A stretch of 64,000 nucleotides of DNA from JAYREN01 sp963663375 (GCA_963663375.1 OY760195.1:3437073-3501072); one strand, 5' to 3'; positions 50,356 to 59,707 are shown, counted from the stretch's first letter. Notes: generated from the sequence alone by a model not told the origin. Translations and numbers: made by a program.

Positions 50356-50472
50356 GGCTTGATTCCTCCGAGGCGCAATTCAACCATCGTCTCGCGAGGG
50401 GATGGCTTTGGCAATCAAGCCTTTAATGTTTGGTCACCGCAGGAACCATGCGGGTTTACTGGAACCAAGGGC

Positions 50473-50967
50473 TCATGCCTTGCGGGTCGCCAGCAGGTGT
50501 CCAATGCCCACGGCCGCTGCATCCGCCGCATCAGAGGGCAGCGGCTCCTTGAGGTTCAGCAGCATCTGCACCATCTTGCCCACCTGAGTCTTATCGGCCC
50601 AGCCGTAGCCGCTGACGGCCTTCTTGACCTGCATGGGGTTGTAGTCCCCCACGGGCAGCCCGTGGAGCGCGGCGGTGAGCAGGATGCCACCCCGGATCTG
50701 CCCCAGCTTGAGGGCCGTGGCCGCGTTCTTCTCCACAAAGGGCGATTCCACGGCCATGAAGGTGGGCTGGTGCGCGGCGATGACTTCGGCGAGCTTCTGG
50801 TGAATGAGCAGGATGCGCTGATCGAAGTCCGCTCCCCGGGGATTGCGGATCACCCCCGCCGCCAGGAGCTCCATGCGCGAGCCGAGCCGGGACACCACCG
50901 CCCAGCCACAGGCCAGGGAACCGGGATCGACGCCGAGGCAGATGGAGGGGGTTGGGGCAGGGGCCAT
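50473..50967 (-). CDS. ruvC: Holliday junction resolvase RuvC
   Basis: A 164-residue RNase H-fold endonuclease that cuts Holliday junctions. The catalytic residues are visible: D14 in LGVDPGS, the Glu in AVESPF near 74 and two Asp in DAADAAAVGIGH near the C-terminus. AGGAAA lies 5 bases before the ATG at 50967. The partner ruvA and ruvB are not next to it. Confidence 0.95.
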   Translation of the reverse strand: MAPAPTPSICLGVDPGSLACGWAVVSRLGSRMELLAAGVIRNPRGADFDQRILLIHQKLAEVIAAHQPTFMAVESPFVEKNAATALKLGQIRGGILLTAALHGLPVGDYNPMQVKKAVSGYGWADKTQVGKMVQMLLNLKEPLPSDAADAAAVGIGHLLATRKA

Positions 50968-51114
50968 TTCGTTTCCTGAGGTTCAGCAGCACTTGATTGT
51001 CCCGTAAATCGGAACGGCAGCCTGCTGAACTGCACAGGAATCCCAAGGGCCCGAGCCACCGTGGATTTTGGGGGCCTTCTGGAAGGGACGCGCATTCCTG
51101 CGTATGCTCGCGGA

Positions 51115-52071
51115 ATGACTCTGCATCCGATCACCTTTCTCCTGGCGGCGCTGGGCGCCATGGCGGCTCTCTTCGCCGCCCTTTGGGCCAGGGGGTTGCT
51201 GCGCCTGCGCAGGCTGGGGCCTCAGTCCGAGGGGGCCGAGGCGTTTGGAAAACCTGGGCTCGCGGAAGGCCTCATCGGCTTCGTCGGTATGTTCCTCGAC
51301 ACTCTGGGGATCGGCTCCTTCGCTCCCACCACGGCCCTCCTCAGGATGCTGGGCAGGATCCCGGATCGCCTGCTGCCGGGCACGCTCAACGCGGGGCACA
51401 GCCTCGCCTCCATCCTCCAGGCCTTCATCTTCACGGTCATCATTCCCGTGGATGCCGCCACCCTGATCCTGATGGTGGCCTCGGCCACGCTGGGAGCCTG
51501 GTTGGGCGCGGGGGTGGTTTCGACCTGGCCCCGACGGCGGGTCCAGGCCGGCATGGGTATGGCCTTCCTGGTGGCGGCCTGTCTGATGCTGCTGGGGCAG
51601 CTGAAATGGCTTCCCTCGGGAGGTTCGGCCATCGGCCTGACCGGCGGGTGGCTCGTGCTCGCCGTGGCGGGCAACATGGCGCTGGGTGCCCTGATGACCC
51701 TGGGGATCGGCCTGTTCGCCCCCTGCATGATCATGCTCAGCTTCCTTGGGATGAGCCCGAAGGCCATCTTCCCAATCATGATGGCCTCCTGCGCCTTTCT
51801 GATGCCCGTGGGCGGCCTGCGATTCGTCCGCGCCCGCAGCTACTCGCCCCGGGTTGCCCTGGCCCTTACCCTGGGCGGCATCCCCGCCGTTCTGATCGCC
51901 GCCTTCATCGTGAAGGCGATCCCCCTGGGTGCGTTGCGTTGGATCGTGATCCTCGTGGTGGTCTACACCGGCCTCATGCTCCTGAAAGCCGCCAACGGAG
52001 GGGCGAAAGAGGCAGGTCCAGTCGATCCTCGGGACCGGCGGGCCAAAGAACCGGGAACCATCGCGCCCTGA
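51115..52071 (+). CDS. TauE/SafE family membrane permease
   Basis: A protein of about 318 residues with eight or so TM helices. Two related halves each contain a Gly/Pro-rich motif: LIGFVGMFLDTLGIGSFAPT near the start and ALGALMTLGIGLFAPCMIML in the middle, typical of TauE/SafE sulfite or organosulfur exporters. The C-terminus is a polar tail. The longer GTG start at 51061 adds a non-hydrophobic stretch, so I take the ATG at 51115; no strong ribosome binding site is present. Substrate unknown. Confidence 0.85.
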   Translation: MTLHPITFLLAALGAMAALFAALWARGLLRLRRLGPQSEGAEAFGKPGLAEGLIGFVGMFLDTLGIGSFAPTTALLRMLGRIPDRLLPGTLNAGHSLASILQAFIFTVIIPVDAATLILMVASATLGAWLGAGVVSTWPRRRVQAGMGMAFLVAACLMLLGQLKWLPSGGSAIGLTGGWLVLAVAGNMALGALMTLGIGLFAPCMIMLSFLGMSPKAIFPIMMASCAFLMPVGGLRFVRARSYSPRVALALTLGGIPAVLIAAFIVKAIPLGALRWIVILVVVYTGLMLLKAANGGAKEAGPVDPRDRRAKEPGTIAP

Positions 52072-52334
52072 AGGGTTCCATGGGGTTGGGTGGATCCGAA
52101 TGGTAGAGCCTGCTTCACCGGAGCACCCTGACGACTATCAGCCGAGTGGCTGGTAGTCCACATCATGGTTTTCTGAACGAACTCCAATGCCGAAGGGAGT
52201 GATGGGCGGCTGGATCTCCACCGAAACGGGAAGGCTCGTGTCCTCGGGGTGGCGCAACACATCGCCGTCAGCGGCGGGTAGCCATCGGATCGACATCTAT
52301 ACCCACCAGGCATCCTGCCCGGCACACGGAAAAG
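52072..52334. other. Gap between TauE gene and peptidase terminator, with one small ORF
   Basis: No obvious promoter or repeat was seen. The only candidate gene is the 52-codon minus-strand ORF at 52138-52296, listed separately. Confidence 0.4.
52138..52296 (-). CDS. Candidate small protein, unknown
   Basis: A 52-residue minus-strand ORF beginning MSIRWLPAADGDVLRHPEDT. The central part VSVEIQPPITPFGIGVRSEN has a mix of residues more like a real protein than a GC-rich shadow frame. GGTGG lies 7 bases before the ATG at 52296. There is no signal peptide or TM helix. It lies downstream of the peptidase gene's terminator on the same strand. No family is recognised; it may be spurious. Confidence 0.35.
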   Translation of the reverse strand: MSIRWLPAADGDVLRHPEDTSLPVSVEIQPPITPFGIGVRSENHDVDYQPLG

Positions 52335-52362
52335 AACGGGGCCGCCCAAAGGCGGCCCCGTT
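52335..52362 (-). terminator. Rho-independent terminator of the C25 peptidase gene
   Basis: On the minus strand AACGGGGCCGCC pairs with GGCGGCCCCGTT across a four-base loop, followed by CTTTTCC. It begins 19 bases after the peptidase stop. Confidence 0.85.
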
Positions 52363-52380
52363 GCCGTGGTTAAGCCTCGG

Positions 52381-55245
52381 CTACTTCGCGATCAGGCTCA
52401 CCTTGTCGAGCATGAAGGTGGTCTGAAGCGAGGTGTCCTCGGTCATCTTGAAGTTGACCCGGATCGTCTGGCCCTTGTAGGCGCTGACATCGAAGGTCCG
52501 CTGCTGATAGCCCGTGGCCTTGTTCACGTTGCTGTAGGTGGCGAGGGTCTTGAGCGTCGTTCCGGAAGCATTCTGGATGGACACGGCGAGCTTGTCGTAG
52601 GCCGTGGACGTTGTCGTCTCGGCCGTATCGATGTGCAGGTAGAAGCTCAGGGTCGCCGCGGTGGCCGTGGCCGGGATGGTCAGGCTCTGGTAGAGGGTCT
52701 CGGTGGTCGTCTTGCCGTTGCCGCCCAGGAAGGCCGCGTTCACGCCCTCAAAGGAAGGCTGGTAGTGGGGGGAGACGTTCCAGTTGCCGATGGCGCCGGT
52801 GGTGCCGGTCCAGGAAGCGGCGCCAGACTCGAAGCCGCCGTTCACGATCCGCTCGTCCCCGATCATCGGAGACACGGTCAGGGTGGCCGTGTTGCTGGTG
52901 ACGGTGGCCTTGGGGACGGCATTGTCCATCACCTTGGTGTAGAAGGTGGCGCCGTTATCGGCGGTGGAAGCGTTGAAGGTGTAAGAGGCGGAGGTGGCGC
53001 CGCTGACCGCCACGCCGCTGCGATACCACTGGTAGGTGTAGGGAGCGGTTCCGCCGGTGGCCCCCACAGTGAAGGTCACGCTGGCACCATTCGATACGGT
53101 CTTGCTGACGGGCTGGGTGGTGATGGCCAGGGCCGAGATGTCCGTGACCGTCAGGGTGGCGGGGTTCGAGGTCACGCTGCCTTGGGCATTGCCCACGGTC
53201 ACCGTGAAAGTCGTGCCGTTGTCCGCGGTCGTGGCGGCGGGCGTGGTGTAGCTGGTGGAGGTGGCCCCGGAGATGGAGACACCGTTCTTCTTCCACTGGT
53301 AGCTGGTGGCGTTGCTGGCGCCCACCGTGAAGGTGGCCGTCTTGCCCGCGACCACGGAAATGCTGGCGGGCTGAGTCGTGATCACGGGGGTGCTGGGGGT
53401 AGGAGCGGGGCTGGTGCGCAGGGCGGCATCCCCGAAGATCACCCAGGCCTTCACGGTCTGGACCGAAGACGTGTCCTGGGCTTCGCCCATCATCAGGTTG
53501 AAGGCGTTCATGACGACGGAGCCCAGGGTGGACTTGCCGTGGTCCGTGTTCGTGCCATCACCGGGATTGGCGGTGTAGTTGTAGCCGCCGGTGTAGAGGT
53601 CGTTCATGTAGTCCTGGGCCTTCATGGGGGGCAGCCAGGGCTGGTAAATGGTGGACATGACCGCCGCCACGGCGCCGCCGTTGGCCTTGCGCATCCAGGC
53701 TTCGGCGAAGCAGGTCTGAGTGTTGTACTGGCCCACCACACAGGCCACGCTGAAGATGATGGGGGTGGCGCTGCCGTTGGTCAGGCTGTTCACCGCCGTG
53801 ATGTTCAGGCCGGTGGTGGCCCAGCCGTAGTGGATGCCGTGGCCCGTGTAGTTGATGAGACCCAGGCCCGCATTGATGGGAGTTGTAGCGGCGGAGAGGG
53901 GCGCCGTGCTGGGGGAGTCGTAGGCGGTGGCGATGGACGTGAACCCGCCGTTGGTGGTCAGCTTGTTGGTCTTGATGATGTTCTCGTGCTGCACATCGCT
54001 TTCGCTGTCATCCCCCTGTCCAGCGCCCTCAGGGGAGGCCATGCAGAGGCCCTTCTTCATCCAGGTCTTGCTGCCGCCCGTCTCGTAGGCGATGGCTTTG
54101 TTCACCTGGGCGGTGACATCGGCGGGGCTCTCGGCGCTGAAGCGGCCGACGATCAGGTCCAGGTAGTTGTCGCTGCCGGAGACCAAGCCGAGGGCCGTGT
54201 CCGTGGCGCAGGTCTCGCCGCTGCTGGTCGTGGTATCGCACTTGAGATCGGCCCAGTCACCCACCAGCTGCACATAGAGGAGGCTGGGATTGGCGTTGTA
54301 GGCGCTCTGGATGGTGCTCTTCACGTTGGTGCCCGTGGCCACCTGCTGGGTCTGGACCGTGAAGCCCAGGCTCCGCTTGTGATCGATGTAGGGCTGGATC
54401 GCCGAAGCGTCCCGGGCGGTGTAGATCACCAGGATCTGGCCCTGGTCGCCCAGTTCGTAGGGCCAGGCGGCGCGATCCACGGCCGCAGTGGGCATCCCGG
54501 CGGCGGTGGCGGTGGGAACGGTGTTCAGGAACATGCCCTGCAGGGCGCCGTAGATCTCAGAGGTGACCTTGCGGGACCTGACCACGCCCTCGCGGGTCGG
54601 CAGCATGTTGCCCGTGGGCTTGACCTTGAAGACCAGGCGCTTGTAGATGCGGGCCTGCTGGGCCGCGTTGTCCACCTGGTTGATGGCGAAGCGCAGGGTG
54701 TAGCCCGAGACGTTGCGGATCAGGAAGCCCTCACTCTGCTCGATGGTCTGCTCGGGGTAGGATCCACCGCGCAGGCTCTTGGGGCTCACGACGTAGGGGA
54801 CTTTTTCCGGGTCCTGGTTGCGGAGAATCTCGCCGCGGCTGGGCAGGTAGGGATGGGCCAGGGAGAATTCGCGGATCTCGGAATCCACCAGTTCAGTGGT
54901 GTATTCCTGGGTGGGGTCCACGGTCAGATTCGCCTGCTTGCTCAGGATCTCGGGGAAGCCCTGCTCGCCGCCCTCCAGCATCCCATTGACCTCGAACCGG
55001 CTGTAGACCTGACCCTGCTTCACCACTGTGCGGAGGACTGGCTCGTTCTTCAGCTCGAACGTGACCAGGATCGAGCCATCCGGCTGATTGGCCGCCGTCA
55101 GGGAGTATCCGTGACCCTTCATGCGACGGACCAGCGGGCTCTCCCCGGCCGGACGGGCCGCCAGAAGAGGGGCTCCCGCGACGAGCAGGAGGGCCATGCC
55201 TGCGAGGGCGCGACCGATGGTGGTGCGGGTGGGGCGAGTGTTCAT
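52381..55245 (-). CDS. Secreted gingipain-like (C25) cysteine peptidase with Ig-like domains
   Basis: A 954-residue secreted protein. After a signal peptide (ALAGMALLLVAGAPLLA) comes a propeptide, then a caspase-like peptidase domain with the catalytic pair H469 in NYTGHGIHYG and C502 in IFSVACVVGQYN. Two bacterial Ig-like repeats follow (about 619-700 and 705-785, each with ITTQPAS-like start and YQWKKNG or YQWYRSG), then a beta-sandwich C-terminal domain near 790-954 (VNGGFESGAASWTG, AFLGGNGKTTTETLYQ). There is no Por-type sorting signal that I recognise. I chose the ATG at 55245, with GGAG 6 bases upstream. It should digest extracellular protein. Confidence 0.9.
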   Translation of the reverse strand: MNTRPTRTTIGRALAGMALLLVAGAPLLAARPAGESPLVRRMKGHGYSLTAANQPDGSILVTFELKNEPVLRTVVKQGQVYSRFEVNGMLEGGEQGFPEILSKQANLTVDPTQEYTTELVDSEIREFSLAHPYLPSRGEILRNQDPEKVPYVVSPKSLRGGSYPEQTIEQSEGFLIRNVSGYTLRFAINQVDNAAQQARIYKRLVFKVKPTGNMLPTREGVVRSRKVTSEIYGALQGMFLNTVPTATAAGMPTAAVDRAAWPYELGDQGQILVIYTARDASAIQPYIDHKRSLGFTVQTQQVATGTNVKSTIQSAYNANPSLLYVQLVGDWADLKCDTTTSSGETCATDTALGLVSGSDNYLDLIVGRFSAESPADVTAQVNKAIAYETGGSKTWMKKGLCMASPEGAGQGDDSESDVQHENIIKTNKLTTNGGFTSIATAYDSPSTAPLSAATTPINAGLGLINYTGHGIHYGWATTGLNITAVNSLTNGSATPIIFSVACVVGQYNTQTCFAEAWMRKANGGAVAAVMSTIYQPWLPPMKAQDYMNDLYTGGYNYTANPGDGTNTDHGKSTLGSVVMNAFNLMMGEAQDTSSVQTVKAWVIFGDAALRTSPAPTPSTPVITTQPASISVVAGKTATFTVGASNATSYQWKKNGVSISGATSTSYTTPAATTADNGTTFTVTVGNAQGSVTSNPATLTVTDISALAITTQPVSKTVSNGASVTFTVGATGGTAPYTYQWYRSGVAVSGATSASYTFNASTADNGATFYTKVMDNAVPKATVTSNTATLTVSPMIGDERIVNGGFESGAASWTGTTGAIGNWNVSPHYQPSFEGVNAAFLGGNGKTTTETLYQSLTIPATATAATLSFYLHIDTAETTTSTAYDKLAVSIQNASGTTLKTLATYSNVNKATGYQQRTFDVSAYKGQTIRVNFKMTEDTSLQTTFMLDKVSLIAK

Positions 55246-55410
55246 GGGTGTCTCCATGGAGAGTGAAACGGTGGGTTGTCGGGTTGGACCATCTGGGGAA
55301 GTCGCGAATCCCGTTCTGACTCGGGGGCGGGTCGGTCCAGATCCCCAACCGCAATCTCCCGGATCCATCGGAATCATCAGAAGGAATGCGCGGTCGAAGG
55401 GGGACACGCC

Positions 55411-55542
55411 ATGAAAAAAGTCAACGGAACTCCTGCCAGTCTCGCCGTTTCCGGCGAGGACTGGATGGTCCGGTTTCCAGATACTCAGTGGTCCGGTGGA
55501 CAGCCCACCCGCCGAGGTCGCTGCTGCCGGATCAGATCCTGA
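55411..55542 (+). CDS. Candidate small protein, unknown
   Basis: A 43-residue plus-strand ORF starting MKKVNGTPASLAVSGEDWM, with AAGGGGGA about 7 bases upstream, a strong ribosome binding site. It ends 11 bases inside the 3' end of the convergent metallopeptidase gene. A 7-bp hairpin (CTCGCCG/CGGCGAG, 55441-55458) lies within it, which argues that this segment may instead be a terminator for the minus-strand gene at 55532. The C-terminal part is Arg/Cys-rich (PTRRGRCCRIRS). Low confidence. Confidence 0.25.
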   Translation: MKKVNGTPASLAVSGEDWMVRFPDTQWSGGQPTRRGRCCRIRS

Positions 55543-56968
55543 TCCAGATCGGCACCTGCACGGCCTTGCGCCCCGAGCAGATCACCTGGAGTTCCACCTT
55601 CGTGAGGCCCTTGGCATCCACGGGCTGTTCCTGGGAATCCTTGAGCACCTGCCGCTCCGGCTTCTGGCCTTCCCGATGCAGCACCAGGGCCGTTTCCGTC
55701 ACCCAGGCCCGGAAGCTCGCGGGAATCCGGGGCTGGATGCGCAGGCCTTCGGGGGTTTCATTTACATTGGCCCTCAGGCCGCCGGGATCCACGGCAATGC
55801 CAAGGCGCGGATCCTGTTCGGGGAGGTCCACGGTGACCTTCAGCTGAAAGGGCTTGCCGTCCTGCCCCAGGCCCTCCGCTTCCACCAGGGCCTTGCCGGA
55901 TGCATTCGTCCGGGGAAGCTCCAGGACGGCGCGGTTCCGGGGGTCGCCGGGCTGGGCATGACACCAGGAGGAACCATCCACGCGGAAGCGCAGATCCTTG
56001 ACCTTCACGCCTGTGGGCAGCAGTTCTGCCTCCAGGCTTCGGGAGAGATCCGTGCTGAGCAGGGAGACCGCGAGCCCGGGCTTGGCCTCTGCGGCGGCGC
56101 GCAGCTCGGTCTCTTCCTGTCGGGCGCGGGCGCGAAGGGCAGCAATGGCTCCGCGATGCATGCCAAGGGTGGGCAGATCCCGAATGCGCAGATGGAAGTG
56201 ATGGTGGTGCGTCCTGGCCCAGCCCTCGGCCTCATCGCTGGTGAGGATCAGCTCCATGTCGTCCACCATGGCCTGGCTGGCGCCGTATTTGCCCGAGGCC
56301 GCCCACTGGCCCACCTGGGCGATCACCGGCTGGCGCACCTGGAAGTCCACACCGATCTCCTCAAGCAGGTCACAGCGGAAGGCCTCCCGGTGGAGTCTGA
56401 AGATCTCCACGAAGAAGCGGGCCGTGCGGGGCACATCCAGGCGATTCGCAGGCCCTAGACACTGGGGCACATCCTTGAGGCTGCCATCCGGGCGCGCTTC
56501 GAAGTGCTCCGTGGCCGCGGCAAAGTCGGGCGTGTAGACCTTTCCCAGAAGGCTGGTGAGGTAGTAGCCCAGGTCCAGGTTCAACCCGCCATCGTGGCTA
56601 CCGCCGGGATGGCGACCCTGGGGCGCAGGATCGAACTGCACGGGCGTATCGCCGTTCTCGGAGCTGGCATCCATGATGAGCAGGGGATGGGGGCCGGGGC
56701 CCAGGTCCCTGGCGACGGCCCGGGCCGCCACCCGCACCAGGTCCACCGCATGGGGTTGGGCCCAGCGGTGGCGGATATCCCCATCGGCGCCGCCCTTCAT
56801 GTCTTTGGTCAGGATCCCGTATCCGGCTTCGGGCGAGGCAGGCTGGGGAAAGAGGCGGAAGGTGTTGGGCACGGCCTTCCGGTAGCGGTCTACGCCATCA
56901 TTGGCTGTGAGGGCCGCGCCCACGAGGCACAGCGCAAGGCCTCCGCATCCCAGATAGCTGCGTCGCAT
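55532..56968 (-). CDS. LAS-superfamily metallopeptidase, MepA-like
   Basis: A 478-residue secreted protein. The start at 56968 (MRRSYLGCGGLALCLVGAAL) has GGAG 7 bases upstream. Zinc-binding residues of the LAS fold (M15/M74, penicillin-insensitive murein endopeptidase) are visible: H125-x6-D132 in GGSHDGGLNLDLGYYL and H257-x-H259 in ARTHHHHFHLRI. The chain is longer than MepA, with a C-terminal extension of about 200 residues that looks like a beta-rich binding domain (NRAVLELPRTNASGKALV). It probably cuts peptide crosslinks in peptidoglycan or another peptide in the periplasm. It lies between the C25 peptidase and the helical-repeat gene, on the same strand. Confidence 0.75.
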   Translation of the reverse strand: MRRSYLGCGGLALCLVGAALTANDGVDRYRKAVPNTFRLFPQPASPEAGYGILTKDMKGGADGDIRHRWAQPHAVDLVRVAARAVARDLGPGPHPLLIMDASSENGDTPVQFDPAPQGRHPGGSHDGGLNLDLGYYLTSLLGKVYTPDFAAATEHFEARPDGSLKDVPQCLGPANRLDVPRTARFFVEIFRLHREAFRCDLLEEIGVDFQVRQPVIAQVGQWAASGKYGASQAMVDDMELILTSDEAEGWARTHHHHFHLRIRDLPTLGMHRGAIAALRARARQEETELRAAAEAKPGLAVSLLSTDLSRSLEAELLPTGVKVKDLRFRVDGSSWCHAQPGDPRNRAVLELPRTNASGKALVEAEGLGQDGKPFQLKVTVDLPEQDPRLGIAVDPGGLRANVNETPEGLRIQPRIPASFRAWVTETALVLHREGQKPERQVLKDSQEQPVDAKGLTKVELQVICSGRKAVQVPIWIRI

Positions 56969-57114
56969 CTCGATCTCCTTGAAAGTGCTCCTGGACCTTC
57001 GGCACATTTCATCTTACGAGCCTCGGGCACGGGTCGAGACCGGCGACGGTGGCCCCTGCGATTTCCCATAACGCCGGGTACCTTCCAACCCACACTCGCG
57101 GCAGGGCTCCGAGT

Positions 57115-59070
57115 CTAGGCCTTCACGGGCTCCGCTTCCAGCTGCTGCTTCAGGTGTCGGATGGCGATGGTCAGATGGTTCTGCTGTTCCGGGGACCACC
57201 CGGCCAGGCCGCGTTTGTCCTCCGCACAGGCCGCCAGAAGGCCCAGGAGTGCTTCCAGGTGTTCGGGAGCCGCCTTGGGAAGCCGAGGCAGGGCCTGGAT
57301 GATGCGGAAGCGCCCTGCGCCCCCTTGGTTCTCCTCCCAGTAGGCCTTGATCAAGGCCACCAACACCTCAGAGGATTCCTGGGGCATGGGGCCCAGGGGC
57401 GAATGAGCGGAGATCAACCCCTCGGCGGCGATGACCCATAGCTCCGGCTGGCGGAGGGTCTGGACCTGACGCGCCACCTTCAAGGCGACCTCGGGCAGGG
57501 CGCCTTGGATTGCCGCCGAGGTCAGGGCCACCAGCATGCGCGTGGATTGCCCGGAATGCAGCCGCTCCAGCAGGGCCGCGTCCTGACCCCCCAGTTCACC
57601 CAGGACCGAAACCGCCTCCAGGGTGAGGGCTTCCCGGTTGCTGGCATCCATGAAGGCCACCACCTGATCCCCCTGGGAGGTCATGTGATTGATCCTTATC
57701 ATCCTCAGGGCCAGGCGCACCTCCTCCGGGTCCCGGGAGGCGAGGTACATGACGGCCTGCTCCACAGCCCCTTCCAGTCCGTCGAGGGCACGGATCATGC
57801 GCTCGGCCACGTCCTCGATGGGATCGTGGCAGGCCCGGAGGAGGAAGGGCAGGAATCGCGAATCGTGCCGACTGGCGATCGCATCCAGGGCCGGGGCCCT
57901 CAGAGCGACGTCCTGGGTGGCGAAGATGCTCTCCAGATAGGCCTCATCGCTGGGTGATAGGAGCAGCCCCAGGACCTTGGCAGTTGCCTCGCGCCCGGTC
58001 TGAGCCAGGAAGGCCTGGTACAGGAGGTCCAGCACATCTTCCGGCGTGAACAGCTTCCGGGCCACCATCTCCTCCAGGCCCGCCGCGCAGGTCTCCAGGG
58101 CGTGGGTGCTGCGGCGTACCCGGGGCTGGTGGGCCGCGGTGACTTCCGAATAGAGGCTGGGCAGCCTGGAGCCCTTGCCCTCCAGGATCAGGGTGAGGGC
58201 GCTCAGCAGGAAAGGCTCGGCCGAGCCTTGGGAAAAATTCCTGAGCTCTTCCAGGGCCCCCGGCGAATCGGGTCCACCCTCGGGTCCTGCCTCTCTCAGG
58301 CGACGGAGGGCTCCGGGAGCCCGGACCTCGAAGCGCTCCAGCAGGTGCCTCATGATCTCGGTGTAGACCTCTGCGAGGGGCAAGGGACGAAGGGTCGCGA
58401 GGATTTCCCGGAGGTTGCGATCATCCAGGATGTCGCGGTGGCACTCCAGGAAATACACGCACAGGAACTGGGCGGCCTCCCAGGAGGGGATGCGGGTGAT
58501 CAGCTTGAGCACGTGGCGGGCAATGAGGATGTCCTCGTGGTAGACCACCACCTCCAGGGATTCCAGGTGCTCTCTTCCGACGATCCGCCGCAGTTCTCCG
58601 GCGGCCTGGTTTGCCACGCTGGGATTGGCGCTGCCCTGGAAGAGCCGTGAAAGGTGGAACTCGAAGGCCCGTTCGGGATCGATGGATTGAAGGGCCGCGG
58701 AGAGCAGTTCCAGCTTTGCCGGTTCGTGGGTCAAGGCAGAAAGCCGACGCAATTCCGCATCGGATTCCGGGGTCCTGATTTGGGCCAGGGCCCGCACGCA
58801 TACATCGAAGACCTCTAGGTTGCCTTCCCGCCGAAGGGCACGAGAGAGGGGGACCACCCATTCCGGGTTCGGGTAGTAGAAGGCGGCTTCTGCCACCAGG
58901 AGACGGAAGGCCGGGCTGGAGCTGACTCGCAACATGCGGGGCGCGAGTTCCTGGATGCCCTCTTCGCCCACCAGGTTCGCCATGTGGAAGAACAGCAGCT
59001 GGTCATCCGGATCCTCTGCGTCCAGATGATCCAGGAGGCGGCGGAACTGTCCTGCGGTATCAGTGGCCAA
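57115..59070 (-). CDS. HEAT/ARM-like helical repeat protein
   Basis: A 651-residue protein starting with TTG at 59070, supported by GGAG 5 bases upstream. It consists almost wholly of alternating amphipathic helices (for example EVFDVCVRALAQIRTPESDAE, LALRMIRINHMTSQGDQVVA, RALDGLEGAVEQAVMYLASR) with the periodicity of HEAT-type repeats. There is no signal peptide or catalytic motif. Such proteins are scaffolds. It is 15 bases downstream of the PilZ gene on the same strand, so the two probably act together in c-di-GMP-dependent control. Confidence 0.75.
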   Translation of the reverse strand: MATDTAGQFRRLLDHLDAEDPDDQLLFFHMANLVGEEGIQELAPRMLRVSSSPAFRLLVAEAAFYYPNPEWVVPLSRALRREGNLEVFDVCVRALAQIRTPESDAELRRLSALTHEPAKLELLSAALQSIDPERAFEFHLSRLFQGSANPSVANQAAGELRRIVGREHLESLEVVVYHEDILIARHVLKLITRIPSWEAAQFLCVYFLECHRDILDDRNLREILATLRPLPLAEVYTEIMRHLLERFEVRAPGALRRLREAGPEGGPDSPGALEELRNFSQGSAEPFLLSALTLILEGKGSRLPSLYSEVTAAHQPRVRRSTHALETCAAGLEEMVARKLFTPEDVLDLLYQAFLAQTGREATAKVLGLLLSPSDEAYLESIFATQDVALRAPALDAIASRHDSRFLPFLLRACHDPIEDVAERMIRALDGLEGAVEQAVMYLASRDPEEVRLALRMIRINHMTSQGDQVVAFMDASNREALTLEAVSVLGELGGQDAALLERLHSGQSTRMLVALTSAAIQGALPEVALKVARQVQTLRQPELWVIAAEGLISAHSPLGPMPQESSEVLVALIKAYWEENQGGAGRFRIIQALPRLPKAAPEHLEALLGLLAACAEDKRGLAGWSPEQQNHLTIAIRHLKQQLEAEPVKA

Positions 59071-59085
59071 CGAAACTCCAGGGGG

Positions 59086-59460
59086 TCAGGTTCTTACAGC
59101 GTGCAGTTGGGCGGACACGTGGCTTTGGATCAACCGCTGGACCGTGGGCGTTATATAGACGAATTCGAGGCCGAGGAGCACGTACCCCTCCTGGTCGCCG
59201 GTGGCGCGCCCCAGCAGGCGCACGATGGTTGCCTCCAGGGGAACGTAGGGCAGGGCGGGGTGGACGAAGTGTAGGTCAAGCGAAAGGCCGGAGTCCATTC
59301 CGGCGGCCTCGGGCCGGGGCACCTGCACGCCGCATCCCCCGGCGCTGATGTTCTGAAGGACGATGCCTTTCAGTTCGCGCCCCTGGAAAGCAATCGTGGC
59401 CCGGTAGTCCGGACCCACGCTGAGGCGTTCGAAGCGCCGCATCTCCCCCGATGTCTCCAA
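59086..59460 (-). CDS. PilZ domain c-di-GMP receptor
   Basis: A 124-residue single-domain PilZ protein. The basic motif RRFERLSVG lies near the N-terminus and the second motif NISAGGCGV follows about 30 residues later, together forming the usual c-di-GMP site (RxxxR and DxSxxG-like). No other domain is attached. The likely start is TTG at 59460; an ATG at 59442 (MRRFERL) is possible but its ribosome binding site is too close. It precedes the helical-repeat gene with a 15-base gap. Confidence 0.88.
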   Translation of the reverse strand: METSGEMRRFERLSVGPDYRATIAFQGRELKGIVLQNISAGGCGVQVPRPEAAGMDSGLSLDLHFVHPALPYVPLEATIVRLLGRATGDQEGYVLLGLEFVYITPTVQRLIQSHVSAQLHAVRT

Positions 59461-59707
59461 GACGCCCCCAATCCAGACCGGCCTATCCTGTTTATCGACC
59501 CTGGACGGCCACCCTTAAGTGAATTGTTCCTAACTGCGAATCCGCCGACGGGTCAAGGGGGCTGCTTGGAAAATCCGTGACGGCAGCGATCTAGGGCTCA
59601 GGCCGAACCCGGGAGGGGTGGACCTGCCTCGACTGGTAGAGTTGCGAGGCACAGCAGCGTTACATTGGGCGAGGCGGCTTCCTGGGCATTCCGACACGAG
59701 GGATGAG

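Noticed and set aside
52366..55266. Antisense ORF of 966 codons over the C25 peptidase
   Set aside because: Gly/Val/His-rich composition is typical of a reverse frame; the plus-strand frame has no signal peptide or motif, while the minus-strand gene has both.
59442..59442. ATG at 59442 as the PilZ start
   Set aside because: GGAG directly abuts this ATG, leaving no spacing; the TTG at 59460 is more plausible, though not proven.
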